Assembly: GCA_036377055.1 (NCBI GenBank)
Contig: DASUZD010000121.1
Location: 1 to 22,477, forward strand
Length of the DNA: 22,477 nucleotides
Source: DASUZD01 sp036377055
Lineage (GTDB): Bacteria > Actinomycetota > Thermoleophilia > Gaiellales > Gaiellaceae
Direction of reading: 5' to 3'
Part shown: positions 1-7,834 of the stretch, one piece after another
How the letters are laid out: every line of letters begins with the position of its first letter
Numbering within the stretch: position 1 is the first letter of the stretch
The notes under the pieces: model-generated
Databases searched by the model: none
What the model saw: the letters and a program-made list of their open reading frames with translations, nothing else
Told to the model about the DNA's origin: nothing
Program-made: the position numbers and the translations under genes

Positions 1-1362
1 GACCGTGAAGCGGTAGCGCCCCGGCGCGATCCGGCGCTGCGGGAACGCGACCTGCGCCGGCTGCCCGCCGACGGCACGCCCGCGCGTCGCGAGCGTCGTG
101 CCGCCCGTCGCGACCTTCTCGAGCCGCGCGCGGTAGTTGCAATCGAGGTCGCAGCGGAGCCGGAAGCCGAACCCCGCGTTCCGGATCGTGAACCGGTCGG
201 CGCGCGCCTTGATCTGCAGCTCGAGCCCCGCGCACTGGGCGACGATCCCCCGTCGCGAGTACTGCGCCGCGAGCCGGACGGCGGGGAGGCTCGACTTCGC
301 CTTCCCGTTTGCGTAGAAGAGGCCCGACTGCCAGCGGTCGAGGTCGCTCTCGTCGACCGTGTGGAAGAGGAAGATCCCGCGCACGTTCGGCTGGCAGAAC
401 GCGAGCCCGATCGCCTGCTTGTAGTACGCGGCCTGGGTGGCCTCGTCGACCGGCTTCGTCGTCGTCGGCTCGCGGCCTGTGTAGAGCCGGGTCTGCCCGG
501 TCGGGATCTGCGTCTCGACCCCGTACTCGTCGTAGACGAGCGGGAGCGTCGAGCCGAGCTGCGCGGTGCCGTCGAACGCTGTTGCGAGCAGCGCGACCAG
601 CTTGTCGTAGTCGCCGATCCCGATCGACGTGCCGGTGTGGGGGGTCGCAGGCGGCTGGCTCGAGTTGTCGCCGTACGGGTGGAAGGTGAAGCCGTCCATG
701 ATCGGGAGCGTCCGGCCGCTCTCGCGGTACGCGGCGCCCATGTCGGGGATGAACGCCGTCGGCGAGTGCGTGTCGCGGCCGGTGTTCGGCCGGTCGATCC
801 CGCGCGGCGAGACGGCGCCGCCGTAGACGAGCGCGGTCGGCGCCGCGGCCTTGATCGCGTCGTAGGTCTGCGCGAGCAGCGACTCGTAGGCAGGCGCGGC
901 CACGTCCTCGCCGTCAAGGCCGAACTGCGGCATCCAGTAGCGGTTGAGGTTCGGCTCGTTGCCGACGATGTACTCGTGCACGCTCGGCAGCGCCTTCGCG
1001 ACGGCTGCGGCGAACCCGGCGAAGTCGGCCTGGTCCTCGTCGGAGAGCGGCGTCCACCGGCTGCCCTGGTTCGAGACCGACACGACGACCCGGATCCCGT
1101 CGAGCTGTCCGGCCTCTGCGACGTTCCTGAGCGCCTGGAGGTCGCCTTCGCTCGGCGCCTTCTGGCCCGTCGTCCACACCTGTGTGACCCGGACGGCGTC
1201 GAGCCCGGCGAGCTTCAGCAGGTCCATCTGCGCCTTCGATGCGACGAGCGTCGGCTTCTTCACGGCGTCCTCGGTGCCGCCGACGAGCATCGCCGGCCCG
1301 CCCGCGTGCGCCGCTGGGGCGAACGCGAGCGCGAGGAGCGCGAGGAAGACGAAGCGCCGCAT
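1..1362 (-). CDS. Secreted clan GH-A glycoside hydrolase, 3' end missing
   Basis: The minus frame is open for 454 codons from an ATG at 1362 to the window edge, so the C-terminus is missing. The protein begins MRRFVFLALLALAFAPAAHA, a signal peptide cleaved near residue 20, so it should act outside the membrane. Residues 25 to about 355 look like a TIM barrel. VGNEPN (E136) fits the acid/base on strand 4, and LVYDEYGVET (E279) fits the nucleophile on strand 7; both are clan GH-A hallmarks (GH5/GH39-like). Residues 365-454 look like a beta-rich accessory domain containing three cysteines. The substrate cannot be read from the sequence; a plant or microbial polysaccharide is plausible. It diverges from uvrC with 81 bp between starts. 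The fold assignment is fairly safe; the exact GH family is not. Confidence 0.8.
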   Translation of the reverse strand, partial: MRRFVFLALLALAFAPAAHAGGPAMLVGGTEDAVKKPTLVASKAQMDLLKLAGLDAVRVTQVWTTGQKAPSEGDLQALRNVAEAGQLDGIRVVVSVSNQGSRWTPLSDEDQADFAGFAAAVAKALPSVHEYIVGNEPNLNRYWMPQFGLDGEDVAAPAYESLLAQTYDAIKAAAPTALVYGGAVSPRGIDRPNTGRDTHSPTAFIPDMGAAYRESGRTLPIMDGFTFHPYGDNSSQPPATPHTGTSIGIGDYDKLVALLATAFDGTAQLGSTLPLVYDEYGVETQIPTGQTRLYTGREPTTTKPVDEATQAAYYKQAIGLAFCQPNVRGIFLFHTVDESDLDRWQSGLFYANGKAKSSLPAVRLAAQYSRRGIVAQCAGLELQIKARADRFTIRNAGFGFRLRCDLDCNYRARLEKVATGGTTLATRGRAVGGQPAQVAFPQRRIAPGRYRFTV

Positions 1363-1369
1363 TGGAACA

Positions 1370-1375
1370 AGGCTA
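1370..1375 (-). promoter_or_regulatory. -10 box (TAGCCT) for the glycoside hydrolase
   Basis: On the minus strand TAGCCT lies 7 nt before the ATG at 1362. That spacing would put transcription initiation at or next to the start codon. No convincing -35 is seen. It is one of several TANNNT boxes at this distance in the window. Confidence 0.35.
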
Positions 1376-1431
1376 GCGCCGTGAAAAACGGCGGCACAGG
1401 GCGCTAACGAAATCCGAACGACCGGCATGGC

Positions 1432-1437
1432 TAGATT
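1432..1437 (+). promoter_or_regulatory. -10 box (TAGATT) for uvrC
   Basis: TAGATT ends 6 nt before the GTG start of uvrC and no Shine-Dalgarno lies between, which fits a leaderless transcript. No clear -35 element is visible 16-18 nt upstream. Confidence 0.4.
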
Positions 1438-1443
1438 GGCCTC

Positions 1444-3297
1444 GTGCGCGAGCGTGTCCAAGAGCAGCTGCGATCGCTCCCGGCCTCGTCGGGCGTCTAC
1501 CTCTTTCGCGACGACCGCGGCGAGGTCCTCTACATCGGCAAGGCGAAGTCGCTCCGTCCACGCGTGCGCAGCTACTTCCAGCTAGCCGGGCCGGGGCGCG
1601 CGACGATCCGGCAGCTCCCGGAGCGGGTCGCGGACGTCGAGGTGATCGTCACCGGCTCCGAGGTCGAGGCGCTCCACCTGGAGCAGAACCTGATCAAGCG
1701 GCACCGGCCGCCGTTCAACGTCCGCCTTCGCGACGACAAGTCGTTCCCGTACATCGCCGTGACGGTCGAGGACGAGTACCCGCGCGTCATGTTCACGCGC
1801 GAGCGGCACCGGCGCGGGGTCGTCTATTTCGGGCCGTACGCGAACGCGAAGAAGGTGCGCGAGACCCTCGACGTGCTGAACCGCGTCTTCCCGTACCGGC
1901 CGTGCGAGGGGCCGAAGCCGGGCCGCCACTCCGGCATCCCGTGCCTCGACTACCACATCGACCGCTGCCTCGCGCCCTGCGTCGGGTACGTGTCGAAAGA
2001 GGACTACCGCGCGATCATCGACGCGGTGATCGAGTTCCTTTCGGGCGAGACGCGGCCGATCCTGCGCGAGCTCGAGCGGAAGATGAAGGAGGCCGCGGCC
2101 GCGGAGCGCTTCGAGGACGCCGCTCGCTATCGCAACCGGCTCTTCGCCGTTTCGCATCTCGCGGAGCGGCAGGCCGCGGACAAGCGGGCTGTCGGCACGA
2201 TCGACGTGATCGGCCTCGCCGCGGAGGGCGACCGGGCGGCCGTACAGGTCTTCCCGCTGCGCGACGGCAAGCTGATCGACCGTTACGCGTTCCACCTCGA
2301 GAACGTGGCCGGCCAGGACACGCCGACGCTGCTCGAGGCGTTCTGCCTCGAGTACTACGGCTCCTCACCGGCGGTGCCGCCGCAGATCGTCGTCCCGCGG
2401 GACGCCGGCGACACGGAGGCGCTCGAGCAGTTCCTCTCCCAGCGGCGCGGCTCGCACGTCGAGGTGCGCGCGGCGGAGCGCGGCGAGAAGCGTCGCCTCC
2501 AGGAGCTGGCCGCGGAGAACGCGCGGCTCGCGCTCGAGTCCGACGTCGCGCAGGCCGAGCGGAAGCGGCTCCAGCGCGTCGAGGCGCTCGAGGAGCTCCG
2601 CGAGGCGCTGAACCTGGAGAGCCTCCCGATCCGCATCGAGTGCTTCGACATCTCGAACATCCAGGGCGACGCGCCCGTCGGCTCGATGGTCGTCTTCCAG
2701 GACGCGCTGCCGAAGAAGGCGCACTACCGCAAGTTCGGGGTGCGCGGACTCGACGGGCAGGACGACTTCGCGGCGATGGCCGAAGTGGTCTCGCGGCGCT
2801 TCGCACGCCTCGCCGACGACGGGACCGGCGAAGACTTCGACGAGGGCTTCGCGGCAACGCCGAACCTCGTCGTGATCGACGGAGGCAAGGGCCAGCTCTC
2901 GGCTGCGCTGGCGGCGATGCAGGCGTACGATCTGCCGCGCGTGGCGGTGATCGCGCTCGCGAAGCGGATCGAGGAGGTCTTCCTGCCGGGGCGCCCGGAC
3001 CCGGTCGTGCTCGACCCGCACTCGCCGGGGCTCCAGCTGCTCCAGCGGATCCGCGACGAGGCGCATCGCTTCGCGGTCGGCTTCCACCGGCAGCGGCGCG
3101 ACACGATGACGTTCGGCTCGATCTTCGACGACCTCGAAGGCGTCGGCCCGGCTCGCAGGCGGGCGATCCTCCAGCACTTCGGGTCGGCCGAGCGGTTCCT
3201 AGCGGCGACCCAGGAGGAGCTCGAGGGCGTTCCGGGTGTTCCGGCCAAGACGGCGCGGTCGATCTACGCCCAGCTGCACAAGGCGGGACGGGCGTGA
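1444..3297 (+). CDS. uvrC: Excinuclease ABC subunit C
   Basis: UvrC makes both incisions beside a bulky DNA lesion in UvrABC nucleotide excision repair, acting on the UvrB-DNA complex. The 617-aa product has the usual length and all domains. The GIY-YIG nuclease is at the N-terminus (GVYLF at 17-21, VLYIGKA at 28-34). A four-cysteine cluster near residues 155-180 (C-EGPKPG ... IPCLDYHIDRCLAPC) fits the known iron-sulfur site. A UVR motif lies at about 202-236. The RNase H-like nuclease includes IECFDISNIQG (D402) and VVIDGGKGQL. A C-terminal helix-hairpin-helix pair (LEGVGPARR, LEGVPGVPAKTAR) completes it. The GTG start is set by a -10 box 6 nt upstream. The stop overlaps the next gene as GTGA, so the two are probably cotranscribed and translationally coupled. 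Confidence 0.97.
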   Translation: MRERVQEQLRSLPASSGVYLFRDDRGEVLYIGKAKSLRPRVRSYFQLAGPGRATIRQLPERVADVEVIVTGSEVEALHLEQNLIKRHRPPFNVRLRDDKSFPYIAVTVEDEYPRVMFTRERHRRGVVYFGPYANAKKVRETLDVLNRVFPYRPCEGPKPGRHSGIPCLDYHIDRCLAPCVGYVSKEDYRAIIDAVIEFLSGETRPILRELERKMKEAAAAERFEDAARYRNRLFAVSHLAERQAADKRAVGTIDVIGLAAEGDRAAVQVFPLRDGKLIDRYAFHLENVAGQDTPTLLEAFCLEYYGSSPAVPPQIVVPRDAGDTEALEQFLSQRRGSHVEVRAAERGEKRRLQELAAENARLALESDVAQAERKRLQRVEALEELREALNLESLPIRIECFDISNIQGDAPVGSMVVFQDALPKKAHYRKFGVRGLDGQDDFAAMAEVVSRRFARLADDGTGEDFDEGFAATPNLVVIDGGKGQLSAALAAMQAYDLPRVAVIALAKRIEEVFLPGRPDPVVLDPHSPGLQLLQRIRDEAHRFAVGFHRQRRDTMTFGSIFDDLEGVGPARRRAILQHFGSAERFLAATQEELEGVPGVPAKTARSIYAQLHKAGRA

Positions 3298-3890
3298 GCG
3301 GCGAGCTCGTGCTCGACACACCGGTCGTGCGGGGGTTCGTGGCGGAGGTCGAAGCGACGATCGCCGGAGCCTCCTCGCCGGAGGGGGCGGGCGACGCCAT
3401 CCGGCCGCACTTCGCCGAGCTGCTCGCCGACCCCGACTGGCTCCCGGCCGAGTACCAGGCCGCAGCGCCGCACGGGAAGATGGGCGGCGGGATCGGGCAG
3501 TGGCTGCTCTACCGCGCGGGCGACGGCTCGATGTCGCTCTTCTCGCTCGTCGTGCCGGCGGGCTCGGAGACGCCGATCCACGACCACCTCGCCTGGGGCC
3601 TCGTCGGCCTCTACCGCGGGACGCAGGACGAGGAGATCTACGCGCAGCGGAACGGCGCGCTCGAGCTCGTCGAGCGGCGCGCGCTCGTCCCGGGCGACTT
3701 CTACGTCCTCATCCCGCCGCACGACGACATCCACCGTGTGCGGACGACTTCGCCGGAGACGTCCGTCTCGATCCACCTGCTGACGAACGACACGGGCTGC
3801 GTCTGGCGGCACACGTTCGACGCCGAGTCGGGCGAGGCCCGGCCGTTCCGCTCCGGCTGGGTCAACGTGGACTGCGAAGAGGCTGTGTGA
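3294..3890 (+). CDS. Cysteine-dioxygenase-like cupin
   Basis: The 198-aa product is a single double-stranded beta-helix domain. TPIHDHLAWG supplies H96 and H98 and IHRVR supplies H147, the three-histidine iron ligand set of cysteine dioxygenase and related thiol dioxygenases. E113 in TQDEEIY lies where cupin motif 1 has its acidic residue. Such enzymes oxidise the thiol of cysteine or 3-mercaptopropionate to a sulfinate using O2 in the cytoplasm; which thiol is used here is unknown. The GTG start lies inside the uvrC stop (GTGA overlap), so translation is coupled to uvrC. No sulfur-metabolism neighbour is present, and the pairing with uvrC is probably positional. The family is confident; the substrate is inferred. 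Confidence 0.8.
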   Translation: MSGELVLDTPVVRGFVAEVEATIAGASSPEGAGDAIRPHFAELLADPDWLPAEYQAAAPHGKMGGGIGQWLLYRAGDGSMSLFSLVVPAGSETPIHDHLAWGLVGLYRGTQDEEIYAQRNGALELVERRALVPGDFYVLIPPHDDIHRVRTTSPETSVSIHLLTNDTGCVWRHTFDAESGEARPFRSGWVNVDCEEAV

Positions 3891-3891
3891 T

Positions 3892-3937
3892 GTTCGGGAC
3901 GCTTCTGCGCGAAAGCGGGGTCAGACCCCGGTTGTCG
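3892..3937. repeat. 46-bp repeat copy 1 with GGGGTCAGACCCC palindrome
   Basis: This copy aligns without gaps to 3991-4036 (37 of 46 bases identical). Its core CGGGGTCAGACCCCG is a palindrome that would form a 6-7 bp stem with loop UCAGA in RNA from either strand. It begins 2 bp after the cupin stop, in the gap between convergent genes. It may be a bidirectional terminator without a U-tract or a REP-like dispersed element. A ten-base piece of the core (TCAGACCCCG) recurs at 9295-9304. Confidence 0.6.
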
Positions 3938-3990
3938 GCGCAGCGCTGCGAACCCGCCTGAGTTGCGACGCGCGCTGGCGGCTGGGGATC

Positions 3991-4036
3991 GTTCGGGCGC
4001 GTTTGGCGCAGAACCGGGGTCAGACCCCGGTTGTCG
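3991..4036. repeat. 46-bp repeat copy 2 with longer palindrome
   Basis: This is the second copy, starting 99 bp after the first. Its core ACCGGGGTCAGACCCCGGT gives a perfect 9-bp inverted repeat around one central base. It lies 38 bp from the stop of the minus-strand gene at 4074. The rest of the 3891-4073 gap shows no ORF or promoter that I would defend. Confidence 0.6.
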
Positions 4037-4073
4037 ATTGTCGCGCTTCGGCGGTTGGGACACGTCGCCCCGG

Positions 4074-4700
4074 CTAGAGCTCGACGCGGTCCGCGACGAG
4101 CTTGCGGAAGTGCTTTCCGCGCCGGCACTCGACGGCTTGGACGCGGACCTTGGCCCCGCGCTTCGCGTACGGCAGGCGGCCGGGGGCGTGCGGGATCTTC
4201 GTGCGCGCGTCGACGAAGACGTCTATCTGCCGACTCGCCGTGCGGACGACGAGGAAGCCGAAGATCGCCGAGTCGACGGCTCCGGTTAGGCGCACGCGCC
4301 TGCGCGTGTCGCAGCGCGCCGGCCGCTCGACCGGCGCGCTCGGCCGCGCGAAGAGCCACGCGTGGAGCGGAAAGTCGGGGAGCTGCGGGAAGTATCCGGG
4401 CGCGAGGTAGAGCGTCCGCCGGTCGCCCGCGACCGCGGTTCGCGACGGGACACGCTGGATCGAGCGGAGCGCGATCGGCATGTCCGGCTCGTTCGCCCCA
4501 GGCGTGTCGTTGCAGGCCGGGACGACGCCGCCGCGCAGCCCGACCCCGAGCGGCAGGTCGCGGAGCGTCCGGCCGCCGAAGTAGATCGTGCCGTGCCATC
4601 GCACCGTCGCAGCGCAGATCGTCGCGCGCTTCGACGAGCCCGCGGCGGCGCCTGCGAATGCCAGAGCGACCGCGAGGACGGCGGCCGCGCGGCGGGTCAT
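4074..4700 (-). CDS. Small secreted protein of unknown function
   Basis: The 208-aa product is not recognised. It begins MTRRAAAVLAVALAFAGAAA, a clear signal peptide, and the mature part starts near residue 21. The body is predicted beta-rich and has cysteines in ATICAA, VPACNDT, ARCDT and VECRRG, enough for two disulfides in an exported protein. The C-terminal third is strongly basic (for example KRGAKVRVQ). The ATG overlaps the stop of the propeller gene upstream as ATGA, so the two are translationally coupled and probably work in the same compartment. CNDTPG and YFGG are its most distinctive segments. It is the last gene of the operon and ends before the 46-bp repeats. No enzymatic motif is visible. 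Confidence 0.75.
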   Translation of the reverse strand: MTRRAAAVLAVALAFAGAAAGSSKRATICAATVRWHGTIYFGGRTLRDLPLGVGLRGGVVPACNDTPGANEPDMPIALRSIQRVPSRTAVAGDRRTLYLAPGYFPQLPDFPLHAWLFARPSAPVERPARCDTRRRVRLTGAVDSAIFGFLVVRTASRQIDVFVDARTKIPHAPGRLPYAKRGAKVRVQAVECRRGKHFRKLVADRVEL

Positions 4701-6151
4701 CGCGCCAGCGAGGCCGAGTACGCAGCTTCCTGAAGGGCTCCGCCCCGTGGCCGGAGCGCGAGCACGAACACGGGCACGATCCGGCCGGACGCGTACGCGA
4801 CCGACATGTAGTCACCGACCATCCGCCCGCCGGAGGTGCGCGCGATCCAGTCGAGCGGGAACGAGACCGTGTTCAGGCGGCGCGGGCGCGTCCAAGTCCC
4901 GCCGCCGTCGCTCGACGCGACCAGCCAGACGTCGAGCACCGCGCCGGAGCGGGAGTAGTAGACGAGCGCGAGCCGGCTCGCATTCGCCGGGTCGACGCCG
5001 AACCCCGGCAGCGCGTAATCGAGCGAACGCGATCCGGTCGGGATCACCGCGGGTGCGCTCCACGTCAGCCCGCCGTCGTGCGAGCTGGACACGACGACGT
5101 CGTTTCCGGCGCAGCCCGGACGTGCGGCGCAGTCGGTCCAGGCGAGATAGGCGGTGCCGTCCGGGCCCACGTCCGCGACCGGCAGGGGTCCGGCGCGCAG
5201 GCTGCCCGAGCCGGCCGGTCGCGCAGCCCCGATGCGGATCCCGCTCGACCACGAGACGCCACCGTCGGTCGATCGGATCAGCGCCATCTGGTCCTGGTCG
5301 AAGTACGCGTTGAGCACCGTCCCGTCGGGCTCGACCACCGGCTGCACCCCGGGCGCGAACGACCCCTCGATCGAACGGCGGCCCGCGGCGTCGGGAGCTC
5401 CGACGGGGCCGCCCCAGGTCGCGCCGCCGTCGACGGAGACCTGCGTCGAGATCGCGAGCGTCCGGAAGTCGCTGTAGCTCAGGTAGCAGTGCCCGCGGAA
5501 CGGGCTCGACGCGCCGTTGTCGCAGACGACCCACTCCTTGTCGAGGAGCAGCGGGCCGAGCGTGGGGGCGAGGGTCGCGACCACCGGAGAGCTCCAGGTC
5601 AGCCCGTCGGGCGAGCGGCTGACCAGGATCGCGGAACGGTCGCCGGCGACGGCGAGCGACACGACGAGCCACGTCCGATGGAGCGCGTCGTAGGCCACGC
5701 TCGGGTCGCTGACGACCGGGAAGTCGCCGGCCGGCGTCGAGTTCACGGTCATGCCGGGCAGGAACCCGCGCCTCCACGTGCGGCCGGCGTCGGTCGACGT
5801 CGCGAAGCCGATGTTCGCGGCGGCGCCGCCGAAGATCCGGCCGACCTGGAAGACGTCGACGACGGTCGAGCCGTTGGCCGCGTTGTCGGGCTCGACCTCC
5901 GTCTGGTGCTGGCTCTCCGGGTTCCTGTACGGGTCGTTCGAGACCCGGCGCGAGACAACCTCGCAGTCCGAGGCGACGCGGTCGACCGGGTCGGCGGTGA
6001 CGACGTCGCTCCCGCCGCCGCACGAGATGCGGTCGCGGACGCTGTTGACGGCCTGGATCCGATCGGCGCGCTTGGTGCCGCGGATCGTGGCGGCGGAGGC
6101 TCCTGAGGCCGCGATCAGCGCCGCGGCCGCGACGAGGACGAGCCGCTTCAG
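4697..6151 (-). CDS. Secreted Asp-box beta-propeller (sialidase-like)
   Basis: The 484-aa product starts at CTG (6151): no ATG, GTG or TTG lies in frame nearby, and starting here gives a good signal peptide (residues 1-20, KRLVLVAAAALIAASGASA after Met). CTG overlaps the stop of the upstream dehydrogenase gene (CTGA), with a weak GGCGGA 5 nt upstream. Residues 25-65 carry short RTX-like pieces (GTKRADRI, GGGSDVV). Six Asp boxes follow: STDAGRTW 119-126, SPDGLTW 180-186, SVDGGATW 239-246, STDGGVSW 294-301, SHDGGLTW 357-364 and SSDGGGTW 413-420. This is the sialidase/BNR propeller pattern. The complete sialidase arginine triad and nucleophile tyrosine cannot be assigned by eye, so it may be a binding propeller rather than an enzyme. 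Confidence 0.8.
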   Translation of the reverse strand: MKRLVLVAAAALIAASGASAATIRGTKRADRIQAVNSVRDRISCGGGSDVVTADPVDRVASDCEVVSRRVSNDPYRNPESQHQTEVEPDNAANGSTVVDVFQVGRIFGGAAANIGFATSTDAGRTWRRGFLPGMTVNSTPAGDFPVVSDPSVAYDALHRTWLVVSLAVAGDRSAILVSRSPDGLTWSSPVVATLAPTLGPLLLDKEWVVCDNGASSPFRGHCYLSYSDFRTLAISTQVSVDGGATWGGPVGAPDAAGRRSIEGSFAPGVQPVVEPDGTVLNAYFDQDQMALIRSTDGGVSWSSGIRIGAARPAGSGSLRAGPLPVADVGPDGTAYLAWTDCAARPGCAGNDVVVSSSHDGGLTWSAPAVIPTGSRSLDYALPGFGVDPANASRLALVYYSRSGAVLDVWLVASSDGGGTWTRPRRLNTVSFPLDWIARTSGGRMVGDYMSVAYASGRIVPVFVLALRPRGGALQEAAYSASLAR

Positions 6152-7809
6152 CGGGATCCGCCGGCGCCGCCTGGGCCGTCGTCGGAGTCCATGGAGGGAT
6201 AGCGGTAGTCGGTGGGCGGGACGAAGGTTTCTTTGATCGTGCGCGCGCTGGCCCACCGGATCAGGTTCCACATCGAGCCCGCCTTGTCGTTCGTGCCCGA
6301 GGCGCGCGCGCCGCCGAACGGCTGCTGGCCGACGACCGCGCCCGTCGGCTTGTCGTTCACGTACAGGTTCCCGGCCGCGTAGCGGAGCTTCTCGCCGGCC
6401 TCCTCGATCGCGGAGCGCTCCTGCGCGAAGATCGCGCCCGTCAGCCCATACGGCGCGCCGTTGTCGACGAGGTCGAGCGTCTCCTCCCACTCCCGCTCGG
6501 GGTACACGTACGCGGTGACGATGGGTCCGAAGAGCTCGTCGCGGAGGAGGCGGAACCGCGGGTCGGACGTCTCGATCACGGTCGGCTCGACGAAGTAGCC
6601 CTCCGAGTCGTCGGTGCCGCCGCCGACCAGCACGTTCGCGCCGTTCCCCTGCGCCTCGGCGATCGCTTCCTTCTGCGTCCGGAACGAGCCCGCGTCGATC
6701 ACGGCGCCCATGAAGTTCCCGAAGTCGGACGGGTCGCCCATCCTGATTGCGCCGACCTCCTCAACGAGCCGGTCGCGCAGCTCGGGCCAGAGGTTCGACG
6801 GCGCGAAGACCCTCGACGCGGCGGAGCACTTCTGCCCTTGGTACTCGAACGAGCCGCGCACGACGGCCGTCGCGACGGCCTCGACGTCCGCGGACGGGTG
6901 AGCGACGATGAAATCCTTGCCGCCGGTCTCGCCGACGATCCGTGGGTAGTTCCGGTAGCGGTCGATGTTCGCGCCGATCTCCTTCCACATCGAATGGAAG
7001 ACGCCGGTCGAGCCCGTGAAGTGGACGCCCGCGAGGTCCGGGCTCGCGAGCGCGGCGTCGCCGATCGTGGCGCCCGCGCCGTAGACGAGGTTGATCACAC
7101 CGGGCGGGAGCCCCGCCTCCTCGAGCACGCGCATGACGTAGTACGCGGAGAACGCAGCGGTCGAGGCCGGCTTCCAGACGACCGTATTGCCCATCAGCGC
7201 CGGCGAGGTCGACAGGTTGCCGCCGATCGCCGTGAAGTTGAACGGGCTGACCGCGAAGACGAAGCCCTCGAGCGGCCGGTACTCCAGCCGGTTCCAGACG
7301 CCCGGCGAGGAGATCGGCTGCTCCTCGTAGATGCGCGTCATGAACGTCGGGTTGAAGCGCCAGAAGTCGGTCAGCTCGCAGGCGGCGTCGATCTCGGCCT
7401 GGTGCACGGTCTTCGACTGGTTGAGCATCGTGGCGGCGTTGACGGTCGCCCGCCACGGCCCGGCGAGCAGCTCGGCGGCGCGGAGGAAGACGGCGGCGCG
7501 CTCCTCCCACGGCGTCCGGGACCAGTCGCGCCAGGCCGCTCCGGCCGCGTCGATCGCCTGCTGCACGTGCTCCGGCCCGCCCTTGTGGACGTCCGCGAGG
7601 ACGTGGTCCTTGTCGTGCGGCATGACCGCCCCGAACGTGTCCCCGGTGCGGATCTCCTTGCCGCCGATCACCATCGGGATCTCGATCCGCTCGCCCTGCA
7701 TCTGCGCGATCCGGACCCGAAGCTCCTCGCGCTCCGGCGTCCCAGGCGCGTAGCTTCGGACCGGCTCGTTCTGCGGCTCCGGGAGCCGGAAGATCCCGTG
7801 CTCGGACAT
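6148..7809 (-). CDS. pruA: 1-pyrroline-5-carboxylate / L-glutamate gamma-semialdehyde dehydrogenase
   Basis: This NAD-dependent cytoplasmic enzyme oxidises L-glutamate 5-semialdehyde to glutamate, the second step of proline breakdown. The 553-aa length fits stand-alone P5C dehydrogenases. The sequence shows SPFNFTAIGGN (189-198), VVWKPA, the nucleotide-binding FTGSTGVF (264-271), the general-base segment GETGGKDF (E294) and the catalytic FEYQGQKCSAASR (C328). The C-terminal NDKPTGAVVGQQPFGGARASGTNDKAGS is characteristic of this subfamily. The ATG at 7809 begins MSEHGIFRLPEPQNEP, and a TAGAAT box lies 8 nt upstream. No proline dehydrogenase gene is adjacent, so the partner enzyme must be elsewhere. 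It is first in a three-gene minus-strand operon whose other members are exported, so the grouping is probably not metabolic. Confidence 0.93.
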   Translation of the reverse strand: MSEHGIFRLPEPQNEPVRSYAPGTPEREELRVRIAQMQGERIEIPMVIGGKEIRTGDTFGAVMPHDKDHVLADVHKGGPEHVQQAIDAAGAAWRDWSRTPWEERAAVFLRAAELLAGPWRATVNAATMLNQSKTVHQAEIDAACELTDFWRFNPTFMTRIYEEQPISSPGVWNRLEYRPLEGFVFAVSPFNFTAIGGNLSTSPALMGNTVVWKPASTAAFSAYYVMRVLEEAGLPPGVINLVYGAGATIGDAALASPDLAGVHFTGSTGVFHSMWKEIGANIDRYRNYPRIVGETGGKDFIVAHPSADVEAVATAVVRGSFEYQGQKCSAASRVFAPSNLWPELRDRLVEEVGAIRMGDPSDFGNFMGAVIDAGSFRTQKEAIAEAQGNGANVLVGGGTDDSEGYFVEPTVIETSDPRFRLLRDELFGPIVTAYVYPEREWEETLDLVDNGAPYGLTGAIFAQERSAIEEAGEKLRYAAGNLYVNDKPTGAVVGQQPFGGARASGTNDKAGSMWNLIRWASARTIKETFVPPTDYRYPSMDSDDGPGGAGGSR

Positions 7810-7817
7810 TCGAAGCG

Positions 7818-7825
7818 ATTCTAGT
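7818..7825. promoter_or_regulatory. Overlapping divergent -10 boxes, pruA and ogt
   Basis: On the minus strand TAGAAT (7823-7818) lies 8 nt before the pruA ATG. On the plus strand TCTAGT (7820-7825, four of six consensus positions) lies 9 nt before the ogt TTG at 7835. The two boxes share four base pairs, so the promoters may compete. The minus-strand box is the better one. Confidence 0.3.
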
Positions 7826-7834
7826 GGCGTCTGC

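Noticed and set aside
361..1407. Long plus-strand open frame of 348 codons over the first kilobase
   Set aside because: It is the antisense shadow of the glycoside hydrolase, Arg/Val-rich without motifs, while the minus frame has a signal peptide and catalytic motifs.
3701..4063. Minus-strand 120-codon ORF across the 46-bp repeats
   Set aside because: It starts just before the secreted-protein stop and runs into the cupin antisense. The repeated peptide PGSDP is only the translated palindrome.
4031..6106. Plus-strand 691-codon frame opposite the propeller and secreted-protein genes
   Set aside because: Its composition is Arg/Ala/Gly shadow sequence with no domain, and the minus-strand genes carry clear motifs and overlaps.
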